Positions 8,306 to 16,736 of a DNA stretch of 64,000 nucleotides are shown in pieces. The stretch is taken from positions 2,170,001-2,234,000 of the forward strand of contig NZ_JACCBH010000001.1 in assembly GCF_013409745.1 (NCBI RefSeq), given 5' to 3'. The stretch comes from Microbacterium pseudoresistens (lineage in GTDB: Bacteria > Actinomycetota > Actinomycetes > Actinomycetales > Microbacteriaceae). The first letter of the stretch is position 1; the number at the start of each line of letters is the position of its first letter. The notes under the pieces were generated by a model. It ran no database searches. It was not told the DNA's origin and saw only the letters and a program-made list of their open reading frames with translations. The translations under genes were made by a program, and so were the position numbers.

Positions 8306-9307
8306 ATGCTCCTTAACGCGATCACCACCGGTGACGGACCGCGAACCGTCCTCCTGCTGCACGGCATGATGGGCTCGGCGCAGAGCTGGTGGCGCGTGAG
8401 CGAGGAGGTCGCCGCGCGCGGCCACCGGGCCGTCGCGCTCGACCTACCCGGACACGGACTCTCGCCACGGGATCCGTCCGGGACGATCGCATCGGCGGCG
8501 GATGCCGTGGCCGCGACGGTGCGCACTTTGGCCATCGACGGCGACCTCGTCGCGATCGGGCATTCCTACGGCGGCACGGTCTTGTCTGCTGCCGCTGAGC
8601 GGCTGAACCCTGCCGTCGAGGTGTACGTCGATACGATCTGCGCCTTCGCGGGCGGGGCCGATGCCGGACAGCAGCGCGCCGAGTACGCACGAGTGCGTGA
8701 GATACGGCGTGATCCCGATGCGCTCCGCGCCGCGCGTCCCGCATACAGTGACTCCGATATCCGCGTCGAATCGCTTGCAGCGCAGCGCTTCGATCCGGAG
8801 ACGGCGGCATCCGTCACGTGCAGCGGAGACGTCTCCCATCCTCCGCGGCGCGGATCCCTGCTCGTGCGTGCGCAGCCGAGCGCCTTCGTGAGCGATGACG
8901 ATGCGGCACGGCTGCGGGCGGAGGGTGTCGACGTTCGCGAGATCGACGGCGCTGCCCATACCGTCTGGTACACGCATTTCGAGGAGTTCGTCGATGCTCT
9001 GCCGGAAGCATTCGGCCCGCCGCGCGAACGCAGAGGCGTGACGTTGACGGGCCTTCTCGTATGTCGCTCGGATGCCGAGGCCGACGCGGTGCGCGAGCAC
9101 CTGGCCGCGCACATCGATCTGACCCGAGCCGAGGCCGGCTGCGTGTCGTTCGACGTCGCGGCCACGGACGATCCGCTCGTGTGGAGCGTCGCCGAGCACT
9201 TCCGCGATGCCGAAGCCTTCCGCGCTCATCAGCGGCGCGTCGCCGAGTCGGCGTGGGGGCGGGCGACAGAGGGCATCGAGCGGCGTTACTCGGTCGCGGG
9301 CATTTGA
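8306..9307 (+). CDS. Alpha/beta hydrolase fused to an ABM-type monooxygenase domain
   Basis: A 333-residue two-domain protein. Residues 1 to about 240 form an alpha/beta hydrolase with LLLHGMMGSAQSWW (oxyanion region), the nucleophile elbow GHSYGG (Ser87) and a late His in GAAHTVWY. Residues about 245-333 resemble an antibiotic biosynthesis monooxygenase (ABM) ferredoxin-like domain: a strand LLVCRSDAEADAV, the helix HLAAHIDLTRAEAGC, then FDVAATDDPLVWSVAEHF. Such domains usually occur alone as cofactor-less monooxygenases or dimerisation modules. Substrate unknown. TTGACT lies 6 nt before the ATG, a variant of the local leaderless -10. Confidence 0.75.
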   Translation: MLLNAITTGDGPRTVLLLHGMMGSAQSWWRVSEEVAARGHRAVALDLPGHGLSPRDPSGTIASAADAVAATVRTLAIDGDLVAIGHSYGGTVLSAAAERLNPAVEVYVDTICAFAGGADAGQQRAEYARVREIRRDPDALRAARPAYSDSDIRVESLAAQRFDPETAASVTCSGDVSHPPRRGSLLVRAQPSAFVSDDDAARLRAEGVDVREIDGAAHTVWYTHFEEFVDALPEAFGPPRERRGVTLTGLLVCRSDAEADAVREHLAAHIDLTRAEAGCVSFDVAATDDPLVWSVAEHFRDAEAFRAHQRRVAESAWGRATEGIERRYSVAGI

Positions 9308-9336
9308 CTTCGATGCCCCTCAGGTCAGGTGTATAC

Positions 9337-9356
9337 AGGTGACTGTATGGTCACCT
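9337..9356. promoter_or_regulatory. Perfect palindrome, predicted operator of the ArsR-SRPBCC gene
   Basis: AGGTGAC-TGTATG-GTCACCT is a perfect 7-bp inverted repeat with a 6-bp spacer. Its last base is the first base of the -10 hexamer of the downstream gene. A dimeric winged-helix repressor bound here would occlude RNA polymerase, so autoregulation is the simplest reading. Confidence 0.65.
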
Positions 9357-9361
9357 ATCAT
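9356..9361 (+). promoter_or_regulatory. -10 element of the ArsR-SRPBCC gene
   Basis: TATCAT ending 6 nt before ATG 9368. It fixes that ATG as the start; the alternative ATG at 9347 falls inside the operator palindrome. Confidence 0.6.
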
Positions 9362-9367
9362 CGAGTC

Positions 9368-10186
9368 ATGACGACCGACATCCTCGATCGCACCGTGCGG
9401 GCTCTCGCCGACCCCCACCGACGGATCCTGCTCGACGCCCTTCGGGCGCAGGACGGCCGGGCGCTGCGCGAATTGGAGCCCCTGCTGCCCGAGCTCGGGC
9501 GGCACGCCGTGCTCAAGCACGTGCGCGTGCTGGAGGACGCCGACCTCGTGACGACCCGCAAAGTGGGCAGGAGCCGCCTCGTCCACCTGAATCCCGTCCC
9601 GATCGTCGAGCTGGCGCGCCGCTGGCTCGATGACTACTCCGCGTTCGCCGGGCTCGCGCTCGCCGGCCTCCGCGAGCACGTCGAGACCGAGAGCGCGACA
9701 GAAAAGCAGCAAAAAGAGCAGGGAAGAGTGAACATGTCCGCAGAGACCAGGACCCTCGTCGCCACCGTCGTCATCGAGGCGACCCCGGATCGCGTCTGGC
9801 AGGCGATCGTCGAACCGGAGCAGTCCCGCCGCTGGTTCTTCGGCGGCCTCGTGCGCAGCGAATGGAGAGTCGGTGCGTCGATCGAGTGGACGAGCGCTGA
9901 GGGCGCCTCCCTCATCGCGGGGGAGATCACGGCGATCGACGAAGGTGTGCGCCTGGCGCACACGTTCCGGGCGACGTGGTCATCGGAGACGGCGGCGGAT
10001 CCCGCCTCGCACTACGAATGGCTGCTGGAGCCGATGGGCCCCGAGCTCACCCGAGTCACGGTCACGCACACGGGAGTGCCGGTCGGTACGGCGAGTGACG
10101 AGCAGGTGGACGGTGGCAACTCCCTCATCCTGTCGTCGCTGAAGACCTTCGTCGAATCCGGACGGACGATGCCCGGCATGGGGTGA
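9368..10186 (+). CDS. ArsR-family regulator fused to a SRPBCC (AHSA1) domain
   Basis: A 272-residue fusion. Residues 1-95 are an ArsR-type winged helix (LDRTVRALADPHRRILLDAL, HAVLKHVRVLEDADLV, wing VTTRKVGRSRLVHLN). Residues about 123-272 are an AHSA1/START-like SRPBCC domain (VVIEATPDRVWQAI, SRRWFFGG, a C-terminal helix). In many bacteria these are two adjacent genes. Here they share one frame across a charged linker (ESATEKQQKEQ). The linker DNA is unusually A-rich, and an internal GGGAAGAG followed by GTG 9728 and ATG 9734 could start the SRPBCC half alone. Likely a ligand- or stress-responsive repressor with a lipid or hydrophobic ligand cavity; the ligand is unknown. Confidence 0.85.
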   Translation: MTTDILDRTVRALADPHRRILLDALRAQDGRALRELEPLLPELGRHAVLKHVRVLEDADLVTTRKVGRSRLVHLNPVPIVELARRWLDDYSAFAGLALAGLREHVETESATEKQQKEQGRVNMSAETRTLVATVVIEATPDRVWQAIVEPEQSRRWFFGGLVRSEWRVGASIEWTSAEGASLIAGEITAIDEGVRLAHTFRATWSSETAADPASHYEWLLEPMGPELTRVTVTHTGVPVGTASDEQVDGGNSLILSSLKTFVESGRTMPGMG

Positions 10187-10213
10187 GACGGCCCACGACG
10201 TGATGGCTGGTGC

Positions 10214-10867
10214 TCAATCCGACGTCGAGTGCGGCCAGGCGGCCCATCTTCCGGAAAGTTCGGTGAGAACCGGCACTGCGGCCCTGAGACGGTCTACGGG
10301 AAGGTCCTGGGCGCGAGAGTGTCCTGAACTCGTGCCGTCGGGATAGGTGTACGAAAATGCGACCGACTCGCCCCCGAGATCGGCGCTCTCGCGGTAATTC
10401 CCGGCGGCGACGGCGAGCACCTGACTCTCCAGGCGGTCGGCTTCCCGAGCCCAGCTCGAATCGCAGGCGTCGCAGCCGCAGACCGGGTAGAGGAAGTCGT
10501 GGAGCAGGCCTGCGTGCATGACGATCCCGGGGTAGGCCGTGAACACGAGGGTCAGGGATGCGGATGCCGGATTGTTCGGACGTATCCGCACCGCGCGCGC
10601 GAAGTCGTGTGGCACCGGATGGAGCAAGTCTGCCGCCGTCTCCGCGCCCTCATCGATCTCGACATCGTAGGTGTCGCGCAGATGGGTGACGAGGGCATCG
10701 GCGACGGTGTGGAGCGGCGCGAAGCGCTCTGGATGCGTGTCGACGGAGTAGGTCGCCTCGGGCGGCGATTCGCTCCACCTTCGGCCGTACTCGATGACGT
10801 GGCCGTCTTCGTCACGAAACTCCGGCACCTCGATCGCCGGCCGCTCGTACGAAGTCACCGCGCTCAC
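10214..10867 (-). CDS. DUF6226-like protein of unknown function
   Basis: A 217-residue protein without signal peptide or membrane segment. Visible features are an acidic N-terminus (PEFRDEDGHVIEYGRRW), a central region LTLVFTAYPGIVMHAGLLHDFLYPVCGCDACDSS and a C-terminal FSYTYPDGTSSGHSRAQ. The CGCDAC cluster suggests a structural or metal site. It resembles an uncharacterised actinobacterial family I recall as DUF6226, but that match needs a profile search. The GTG start overlaps the TGA of a decayed RNase 3' end (GTGA), implying that this gene once followed an RNase gene by translational coupling. It converges with the ArsR-SRPBCC gene. Confidence 0.6.
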   Translation of the reverse strand: MSAVTSYERPAIEVPEFRDEDGHVIEYGRRWSESPPEATYSVDTHPERFAPLHTVADALVTHLRDTYDVEIDEGAETAADLLHPVPHDFARAVRIRPNNPASASLTLVFTAYPGIVMHAGLLHDFLYPVCGCDACDSSWAREADRLESQVLAVAAGNYRESADLGGESVAFSYTYPDGTSSGHSRAQDLPVDRLRAAVPVLTELSGRWAAWPHSTSD

Positions 10868-10980
10868 AGCGCGAACTCTACCTCGCCCTTGGGGTGATGT
10901 CGGCGCGCACGAGGGTCGCCGGGTGCGGCACCAGGCGCCAACGGCGCGATGGCCGTGACGGCGGACCCGGCGATCTGGTT
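10864..10980 (-). pseudogene. Decayed 3' fragment of an RNase R/II-type gene
   Basis: About 117 bp closely match the last ~130 bp of the intact RNB-domain gene at 12582-12715, including the same terminal codons (K-G-E-V-E-F-A-L-stop) and the same GTGA overlap with the next gene. Compared with the intact copy it lacks a 14-bp stretch and has 2 extra bases before the terminal Lys codon, plus scattered substitutions. It has no upstream gene body, so it cannot encode an RNase. It marks an ancient duplication or recombination join flanking the nucleotidyltransferase-phosphotransferase pair. Confidence 0.75.
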
Positions 10981-11035
10981 CAGGGCATCGAACGGAGATA
11001 CGCCGTCGACGGCCTGTGAAGCGGACGCGCGGGCG

Positions 11036-11887
11036 TCAGAACGCCACGAGAGCCTCCGCGAGCATCCGGTGCCCCTGCGCCTCGAAAGCCTCGTCGCCGA
11101 CGCGGAACGCCCAGACCGCCGTGCCCACCGCTTCGCGGAGCTGATCGATGCGCCAGCGCTCCGGATCGCGCGGATCGCCGCCGTAGCCGTCCAGAAACGC
11201 CGCTTCCAGCTCGGGACGATCGCGCCACTGCTGCGCGGCGAGTCGCACGAAGTCGGTGCCGGCGGGACGGAACCCGAACCGGCCGAAGTCGATCACCCGC
11301 GTCGTGCCCGCATCGACGAGCCAGTTGCGGGGCTGCCAGTCGCCGTGCGTAGGCACGACGGTGACCGACGGCGCAGCGTCTGAGGACAGGATGCGGCGCA
11401 CGCGATCGACGGTCGACGGGTCCACGCGATGCGGTTCGTCGAACCACCGCAGTGTGCGGTCGTTCGCTTGGGGCTCGTACTCCTCGTCGTCACGTGACGT
11501 CTGGTCGTGCAGTCGCCGCAGCAGCCCTCCGGCCTGTGCGTAGGTCTCCGGTGCGAACTCCTCAGGAGACTCCTGGACGAGCCGTCCCTCGAGGTGTTCG
11601 AGGATCATCACCCGCTCGTCGGGGAGCGCATCCACGAGCCGCGCCGCGTGCCCGGTCTCGACGAGCGGGGCGACCCACCGGGGATGCGCGGACAGCTCCC
11701 GATCGATGTGATGGTTCGTCTCATCGCCCGCCTTGACGACGAGATCCTGCGCGCCCGCGCGCACGTGCAGCACAACGGAGCCCATCAGGTTCCAGGACAT
11801 GTCCTCGATCCGCCGGACGCCGCCGAGTCGCTCCTCGACCCATCGGCTCTGCGCAGGGGTCAGCCGCCCGCCGTGCCACGTCGTCAT
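11036..11887 (-). CDS. Aminoglycoside phosphotransferase-family kinase
   Basis: A 283-residue APH/choline-kinase-like protein. The catalytic loop is HGDWQPRNWLVD (HGDxxxxN) and the metal-binding DFG-like segment is VIDFGRFGFRP. The N-terminal lobe has VVKAGDETNHHIDRE, and LEHLEGRLVQ forms the hinge. Such kinases phosphorylate aminoglycosides, macrolides, sugars or small alcohols; the substrate cannot be told here. The ATG overlaps the stop of the nucleotidyltransferase gene (ATGA), making it the third gene of an RNase - nucleotidyltransferase - kinase operon. Pairing with a nucleotidyltransferase raises the possibility of small-molecule or antibiotic modification, but this is not shown. Confidence 0.8.
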   Translation of the reverse strand: MTTWHGGRLTPAQSRWVEERLGGVRRIEDMSWNLMGSVVLHVRAGAQDLVVKAGDETNHHIDRELSAHPRWVAPLVETGHAARLVDALPDERVMILEHLEGRLVQESPEEFAPETYAQAGGLLRRLHDQTSRDDEEYEPQANDRTLRWFDEPHRVDPSTVDRVRRILSSDAAPSVTVVPTHGDWQPRNWLVDAGTTRVIDFGRFGFRPAGTDFVRLAAQQWRDRPELEAAFLDGYGGDPRDPERWRIDQLREAVGTAVWAFRVGDEAFEAQGHRMLAEALVAF

Positions 11888-12585
11888 CGCACGAAGCCGG
11901 TCTGCAGCCGGCCACCGGCACGCATCAGCTCATCCTCCACCGCATCTGCGAAACGTGTCGAGTCGCCGGACAGGAGCGGCGCGATCAGCGCCTCCGCGCG
12001 AGCAGCGTCCATCGCCCGCAGTACGCGCGGCAGGTGCTTGCCCGTGGCGACCCAGCGCCGGTCGCGCAGCAGCATGAGCTGAGCGGTTCGTTCGAACAGA
12101 GCGCCGGCGACGACGAGGCGCTCGGCCGCATCCGTCGCGTCGCGCAGATCGTCGAGCAGGTCCGTGACGATGTAGCGGCGCAGGTCGAGTTCGTGCGGAT
12201 CGATGACGGGTCCCGCAGCGCGGGAGGCATCCCACCGCGCCCGCAGCGCGACCAGTTCTTCGCTGCCGCGCACGACGACGCCATCGAGCAGCATGTTCAC
12301 GACGACCGGGCGGAACTGATCGAGATCTCGCTGCGCCCACGTCTCGAAGGCGGCTGGCGTGTAGGCGAACACCTCGACGATCTCGCCCTCGAACGCCTCG
12401 CAGGTCGCGGCCGACCCCTGGTCCGCCTGAGCGAAGAGCCCCTCACCGATGACGAGCAGATCGATGTCGCTCGTGCGGGTGCGCTCACCGCGCGCGGTGC
12501 TGCCGGCCATGATCGCGATCATCGCGCGCGGGTACGATGCGGCGACGAAGCGCTCGACGAGCGCGATGTGCTCCTCGCCGGTCAC
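11884..12585 (-). CDS. MNT-type nucleotidyltransferase
   Basis: A 233-residue protein with an N-terminal minimal nucleotidyltransferase fold: MAGSTARGERTRTSDIDLLVIG contains the GSxxxG helix and the DxD metal pair. A third acidic residue follows in FEGEIVEVFAY. The C-terminal half is helical (YIVTDLLDDLRDATDAAERLVVAGALFERTAQLML), like a kanamycin-nucleotidyltransferase or HEPN-like helical domain. The GTG start overlaps the RNase TGA (GTGA), so it is translationally coupled. The long in-frame upstream extension lies inside the RNase gene and is rejected. The natural substrate (antibiotic, tRNA, protein) is not evident. Confidence 0.75.
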   Translation of the reverse strand: MTGEEHIALVERFVAASYPRAMIAIMAGSTARGERTRTSDIDLLVIGEGLFAQADQGSAATCEAFEGEIVEVFAYTPAAFETWAQRDLDQFRPVVVNMLLDGVVVRGSEELVALRARWDASRAAGPVIDPHELDLRRYIVTDLLDDLRDATDAAERLVVAGALFERTAQLMLLRDRRWVATGKHLPRVLRAMDAARAEALIAPLLSGDSTRFADAVEDELMRAGGRLQTGFVR

Positions 12586-14000
12586 AGGGCGAACTCCACC
12601 TCGCCCTTGGCGATGTCGGCGCGCACGAGGGACAGCGAGACGGTGTCGCCGGGTGCGGCACCTGGCGGCAGCGGCGCGGTGGCCGTGACGGCGGGGTCGG
12701 CGATCTGGATCTCGGCACGGTCCTCGCCGCGCACCTCGACGACGGTCGCCTCGATGCGAGAACCGACGAGCGGGGAGAGCAGCGCGGCTTCGACACGGTT
12801 GATCGTGTCGGCATTCAGCTGCGATGCGCGCTGCCCGCTCGCCTGCATGAGCGCGGGCAGTTCGGACAGGCTCTCGCGGGCCCATTCCGGCGCCTCCTGG
12901 CCGGAGGAGACGGCGAGGCAGATCGCGAGCGACCATCGGTCGACGAGTCGGCGCAGGGGAGCGGTGGCATGCGTGTACGGCGCGGCGATTGCCGCCTGCT
13001 CGGCATCCTTCGGGCGCTCGCCGTCGAAGGCGAGGTATCCGGCCCCGCGGAACAGCGATGCCGCGGCCTCGAGCACCGGGAGCGTGAGCGGATCGTCGAG
13101 ATCGAGCGTGCGGAGGAACTCGCCGTAGCCGCCCCTCGTCCAGGGACGCCCGAGCGCCTCGGTCTGGCGCCGGAACGTCGCGAACGCCTTCTCATCGGGC
13201 TCGGGCATGGTCCGGAGGATGCCGACGCCGGCCTCCAGCATGATGTCGGCTGCAGCCATCCCCGTCATCAGCGAAAGCTGCGCGTTCCACTCCTCGATCG
13301 CCAGTGGGCGGGCGCGGACGATCGAGTACGTGCCGTCGTCGGCGCGGACCACCTCTTCATCGGGCATGTTGAGGCTCGCCCCGCCGCGCGCGGCCTCCTG
13401 CGCGATCCGAAGGCGGCCGATCTCCGGCAGCAGCGCCGCAGGGGAGTCGTCGCCGGCGTCCAGCGCGCGCTGGGCCGCGACGTAGTCGAGCTGCGCGCGC
13501 GAGCGGACCATCGCGCGCTCCAGGCGGGTCGCGGTGACGACCCCGTCGCTGTCGAGGGTGAACGTCCACACCAGGGCGGGGCGATCCTGATCGGCCAGCA
13601 ATGAAGCACGATCCTCGCTGAGCACGCGCGGATGCAGCGGGATGGATCCGTCGGCCGCGTACAGCGTCTGCCCGCGCTCACGGGCGGCGAGGTCGACGGC
13701 GCCGCCCGGCGTCACGAATCCGGGAACGTCGGCGATGGCGTAGCGCACGATGTAGCCCGATGCCGACTTCTCCAGATGGAATGCCTGATCCAGATCCTTC
13801 GCGCCGGCCGGATCGAGCGTAGCGAAAGGCACCTCGCGCAGGTCCAGCGCCGGCTCGGCGGGTTTCGCGGCCTCCGCCTCGGCGAGCGCCTCCGGAGAGA
13901 ACCCGGTCGGCGCGTCGAGGTTTTCGCGCAACGCGGCGAGGGCATTGGCGAGCTCGCTCTGCGCGGCGGACGGGGCGACGTGCGATCGGCGCTGAGGCAT
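12582..14000 (-). CDS. RNase II/R-family exoribonuclease (RNB domain)
   Basis: A 472-residue RNB-domain protein. ATLDPAGAKDLDQAFHLE holds the conserved Asp cluster that binds catalytic metal ions in 3'-5' hydrolytic exoribonucleases. YAIADVPGFV and THATAPLRRLVDRW (the H-A-T-A-PLRR-x-x-D signature) are also typical. The C-terminal 80 residues form an S1-like barrel. It lacks the cold-shock and long N-terminal regions of full RNase R, which is common in actinobacteria. The -10 TAGGGT (14007-14012) ends 6 nt before the ATG, and GGAGGC fills that gap. It heads an operon with the nucleotidyltransferase and the APH-like kinase. Confidence 0.88.
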   Translation of the reverse strand: MPQRRSHVAPSAAQSELANALAALRENLDAPTGFSPEALAEAEAAKPAEPALDLREVPFATLDPAGAKDLDQAFHLEKSASGYIVRYAIADVPGFVTPGGAVDLAARERGQTLYAADGSIPLHPRVLSEDRASLLADQDRPALVWTFTLDSDGVVTATRLERAMVRSRAQLDYVAAQRALDAGDDSPAALLPEIGRLRIAQEAARGGASLNMPDEEVVRADDGTYSIVRARPLAIEEWNAQLSLMTGMAAADIMLEAGVGILRTMPEPDEKAFATFRRQTEALGRPWTRGGYGEFLRTLDLDDPLTLPVLEAAASLFRGAGYLAFDGERPKDAEQAAIAAPYTHATAPLRRLVDRWSLAICLAVSSGQEAPEWARESLSELPALMQASGQRASQLNADTINRVEAALLSPLVGSRIEATVVEVRGEDRAEIQIADPAVTATAPLPPGAAPGDTVSLSLVRADIAKGEVEFAL

Positions 14001-14075
14001 GCCTCCACCCTATGACCGAGCGCCGACGCGACCTCCGCAGTGCCGCACGCCCTCGAGCGGCGATAGCGTGGAGCC

Positions 14076-14846
14076 ATGACCACTGCGCAGAAGGCACAGA
14101 AGCTCCTCTCCCTGTACGAAGCCCCCGAGATCCTCCGGGTCGTGAACGTCTGGGACGTCGTCTCTGCCAAGGCGATCGAGGCGCTCCCCGAGACGACGGC
14201 GCTGGCCACGGCCGGCCACTCGATCGCCGCGACGTACGGCTATCCCGACGGGCAGATCCCGCGCGAGATGATGCTCGACATGATCGGCCGCATCGCCGCG
14301 GCCACCGAGCTGCCGGTCAGCGCCGACCTCGACGATGGCTACGGCGACGCGGGTGAGACGACCCGGCGCGCGATCGGCGTGGGCGTCGTCGGCGCGAACA
14401 TCGAGGACCGCCTGGACCCCCTCGCGGACTCGGTCGCGAAGGTGCAGGCGATCGTCGCCGCCGGTGAGGCCGAGGGCGTTCCCTTCGTGCTCAACGCCCG
14501 CACGGATGCCTTCGTGCGGGCGAACGGCCGCCCGGTCGAGGAGAGCATCGCGGATGCGATCGTGCGCGGGCGGGCGTTCCTCGAAGCCGGTGCGACGTGC
14601 GTGTTCGTGCCGGGCGTGCTCAACGCCGACGTGACCGCGCAGCTGGTCGACGGCATCGGGCGCGGCAAGGTGAGCGTCATCGGGCTGCCCGGTGCGCTGA
14701 CGGCCGCCGAATACGAGGCCCTGGGCATCGCCCGCATCTCCTACGGCCCCACCACCCAGCGCGTGGCGCTGACGGCGCTGCAGGACGTCGCTTCCTCGCT
14801 CTACGCCGACGGCGTGATCCCCGAAGGCACCCGCGCCCTGAACTGA
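14076..14846 (+). CDS. Isocitrate lyase/PEP mutase-superfamily enzyme
   Basis: A 256-residue TIM-barrel protein of the ICL/PEPM superfamily. Recognisable elements are VNVWDVVSAKAIE near the N-terminus, SADLDDGYGD (metal-binding Asp pair), VVGANIEDR and FVLNARTDAF. The isocitrate lyase nucleophile motif KKCGH is absent, so it is not a true isocitrate lyase. Carboxyvinyl-carboxyphosphonate, 2-methylisocitrate or oxaloacetate-type C-C or C-P bond reactions are possible. TAGCGT (14064-14069) with 6-nt spacing predicts a leaderless mRNA, divergent from the RNase operon. Confidence 0.82.
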   Translation: MTTAQKAQKLLSLYEAPEILRVVNVWDVVSAKAIEALPETTALATAGHSIAATYGYPDGQIPREMMLDMIGRIAAATELPVSADLDDGYGDAGETTRRAIGVGVVGANIEDRLDPLADSVAKVQAIVAAGEAEGVPFVLNARTDAFVRANGRPVEESIADAIVRGRAFLEAGATCVFVPGVLNADVTAQLVDGIGRGKVSVIGLPGALTAAEYEALGIARISYGPTTQRVALTALQDVASSLYADGVIPEGTRALN

Positions 14847-14894
14847 CGCGACATCCGGACGGGTGATCGCGCGGCGCCTCACTAGAATCGATGC

Positions 14895-16655
14895 GTGGTC
14901 ACCCGTCTTTCCAACTTCTTCCTCCGCACGCTCCGCGAAGACCCGGCCGGTGCCGAGATCGCGAGCCACAAGCTGCTGATCCGCGCCGGGTACATCCGAC
15001 CGCTGGCGGCGGGCATCTTCGCGTGGCTGCCGTTGGGGTTGCGCGTGAAGGCGAAGATCGAGAGGGTCGTGCGCGAGGAGATGGCCGCCGCCGGAGCTTT
15101 GGAGGTGCACTTCCCCGCGCTCATGCCGCGCGAGCCCTACCAGGCCACGGGCCGCTGGGACGAGTACGGCGACCTGCTGTTCCGCCTGCAGGATCGCAAG
15201 GGGGGCGACTACCTGCTCGCCCCCACGCACGAGGAGGCGTTCACCCTGCTGGTGAAGGACCTCTACTCCTCGTACAAGGATCTCCCTCTGACGATCTTCC
15301 AGATCCAGGACAAGTACCGTGACGAGGCGCGCCCCCGCGCGGGCCTGCTGCGAGGCCGCGAGTTCACGATGAAGGATGCCTACTCCTTCGACTCCTCCGA
15401 TGCGGGGCTGGATGCGAGCTACCAGGCCCAGCGCGACGCCTACGAGCGCATCTTCCAGCGTCTCGACCTGGAGTACGTCATCGTGCAGGCGGATGCGGGC
15501 GCCATGGGCGGATCGCGCAGCGAGGAGTTCCTGCACCCCACTCCCGTCGGCGAGGACACCTTCGTGCGCAGTGCGGGCGAATACGCCGCGAACGTCGAGG
15601 CATACGTCACCCAGGTGCCGGCTGCGCAGGGGTGGGACGACGCCCCCGAGGCGACGATCTTCGACTCACCGGACACCCCCACGATCGACACGCTCGTCGA
15701 GCACAGCAACGCTGTGCTCGGCGGCGAGTACACCGCCGCCGACACGCTGAAGAACGTCGTGCTGGCGCTGACGCACCTCGACGGCACGCGCGAGCTCGTC
15801 GTCGTCGGAATCCCCGGGGATCGCGAGGTGGACGACAAGCGCGCCGAGGTCGCTTTCGCCCCGGCGGAGGTCGAGCCCGCGACGGCGGAGGACTTCGAGA
15901 AGCATCCGCTGCTGGTCAAGGGCTACATCGGTCCCTGGTCACCCACGGGCGTCGTTCTGGGGGAGGAGTCGGCCACCGGCATCCGCTATCTGCTCGACCC
16001 GCGTGTCGCCGAGGGCACGCGCTGGATCACGGGTGCCAACATCGATCAGAAGCACGTGCACTCGCTCGTCGCCGGTCGTGACTTCACGTCCGACGGCACC
16101 GTCGACATCGCCGGCGTGCGCGAGGGCGACCCCGCTCCCGACGGCTCGGGCCCGGTGACGCTGGCGCGCGGCATGGAGATCGGCCATGTCTTCCAGCTCG
16201 GGCGCAAGTACGCCGAGGCCCTGGGACTGAAGGTGCTCGACGAGAACGGCAAGCAGGTCACCGTCACGATGGGCTCCTACGGCATCGGCGTGACCCGCAT
16301 CCTCGCGATCATCGCCGAGCTGAACAACGACGACAAGGGGCTGATCTGGCCGACATCGGTCGCCCCGTTCGACGTGCACGTCGTCGCCACGGGCAAGGAC
16401 GACACCGCTTTCGCGCTCGCCGAAGACCTCGCGGCGCAGCTCGAGGCCACGGGCCTGGATGTGCTCTACGACGACCGGCCCAAGGTGTCCCCCGGGGTGA
16501 AGTTCGGCGACGCCGAGCTGATCGGCGTGCCGCGCATCCTCATCGTCGGACGCGGCGCGGCAGACGGCATGGTCGAGGTGTGGGATCGCCGGTCGGGCGA
16601 GCGTGAGACGCTCGTCGCCGCCGATGCTTTGGCGAGGATCGCCGCCTCGCGCTGA
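14895..16655 (+). CDS. proS: Prolyl-tRNA synthetase, bacterial type
   Basis: Attaches proline to tRNA-Pro. The 586-residue class II synthetase has the N-terminal catalytic start [28 protein letters not shown], motif 2 around [19 protein letters not shown], an inserted YbaK-like editing domain at about 230-400, motif 3 SYGIGVTRI and a C-terminal anticodon domain. Length and the insertion domain mark the bacterial form. The GTG start follows TAGAAT (14883-14888) by 6 nt. Confidence 0.96.
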   Translation: MVTRLSNFFLRTLREDPAGAEIASHKLLIRAGYIRPLAAGIFAWLPLGLRVKAKIERVVREEMAAAGALEVHFPALMPREPYQATGRWDEYGDLLFRLQDRKGGDYLLAPTHEEAFTLLVKDLYSSYKDLPLTIFQIQDKYRDEARPRAGLLRGREFTMKDAYSFDSSDAGLDASYQAQRDAYERIFQRLDLEYVIVQADAGAMGGSRSEEFLHPTPVGEDTFVRSAGEYAANVEAYVTQVPAAQGWDDAPEATIFDSPDTPTIDTLVEHSNAVLGGEYTAADTLKNVVLALTHLDGTRELVVVGIPGDREVDDKRAEVAFAPAEVEPATAEDFEKHPLLVKGYIGPWSPTGVVLGEESATGIRYLLDPRVAEGTRWITGANIDQKHVHSLVAGRDFTSDGTVDIAGVREGDPAPDGSGPVTLARGMEIGHVFQLGRKYAEALGLKVLDENGKQVTVTMGSYGIGVTRILAIIAELNNDDKGLIWPTSVAPFDVHVVATGKDDTAFALAEDLAAQLEATGLDVLYDDRPKVSPGVKFGDAELIGVPRILIVGRGAADGMVEVWDRRSGERETLVAADALARIAASR

Positions 16656-16736
16656 CGCGACCCGGAAGCGCACAACGCCCCGCAGCGCTCGGGCCTGCGG
16701 ATCAGTCGCCCTGCAGATCAATGGCAGGGTGGAGGC

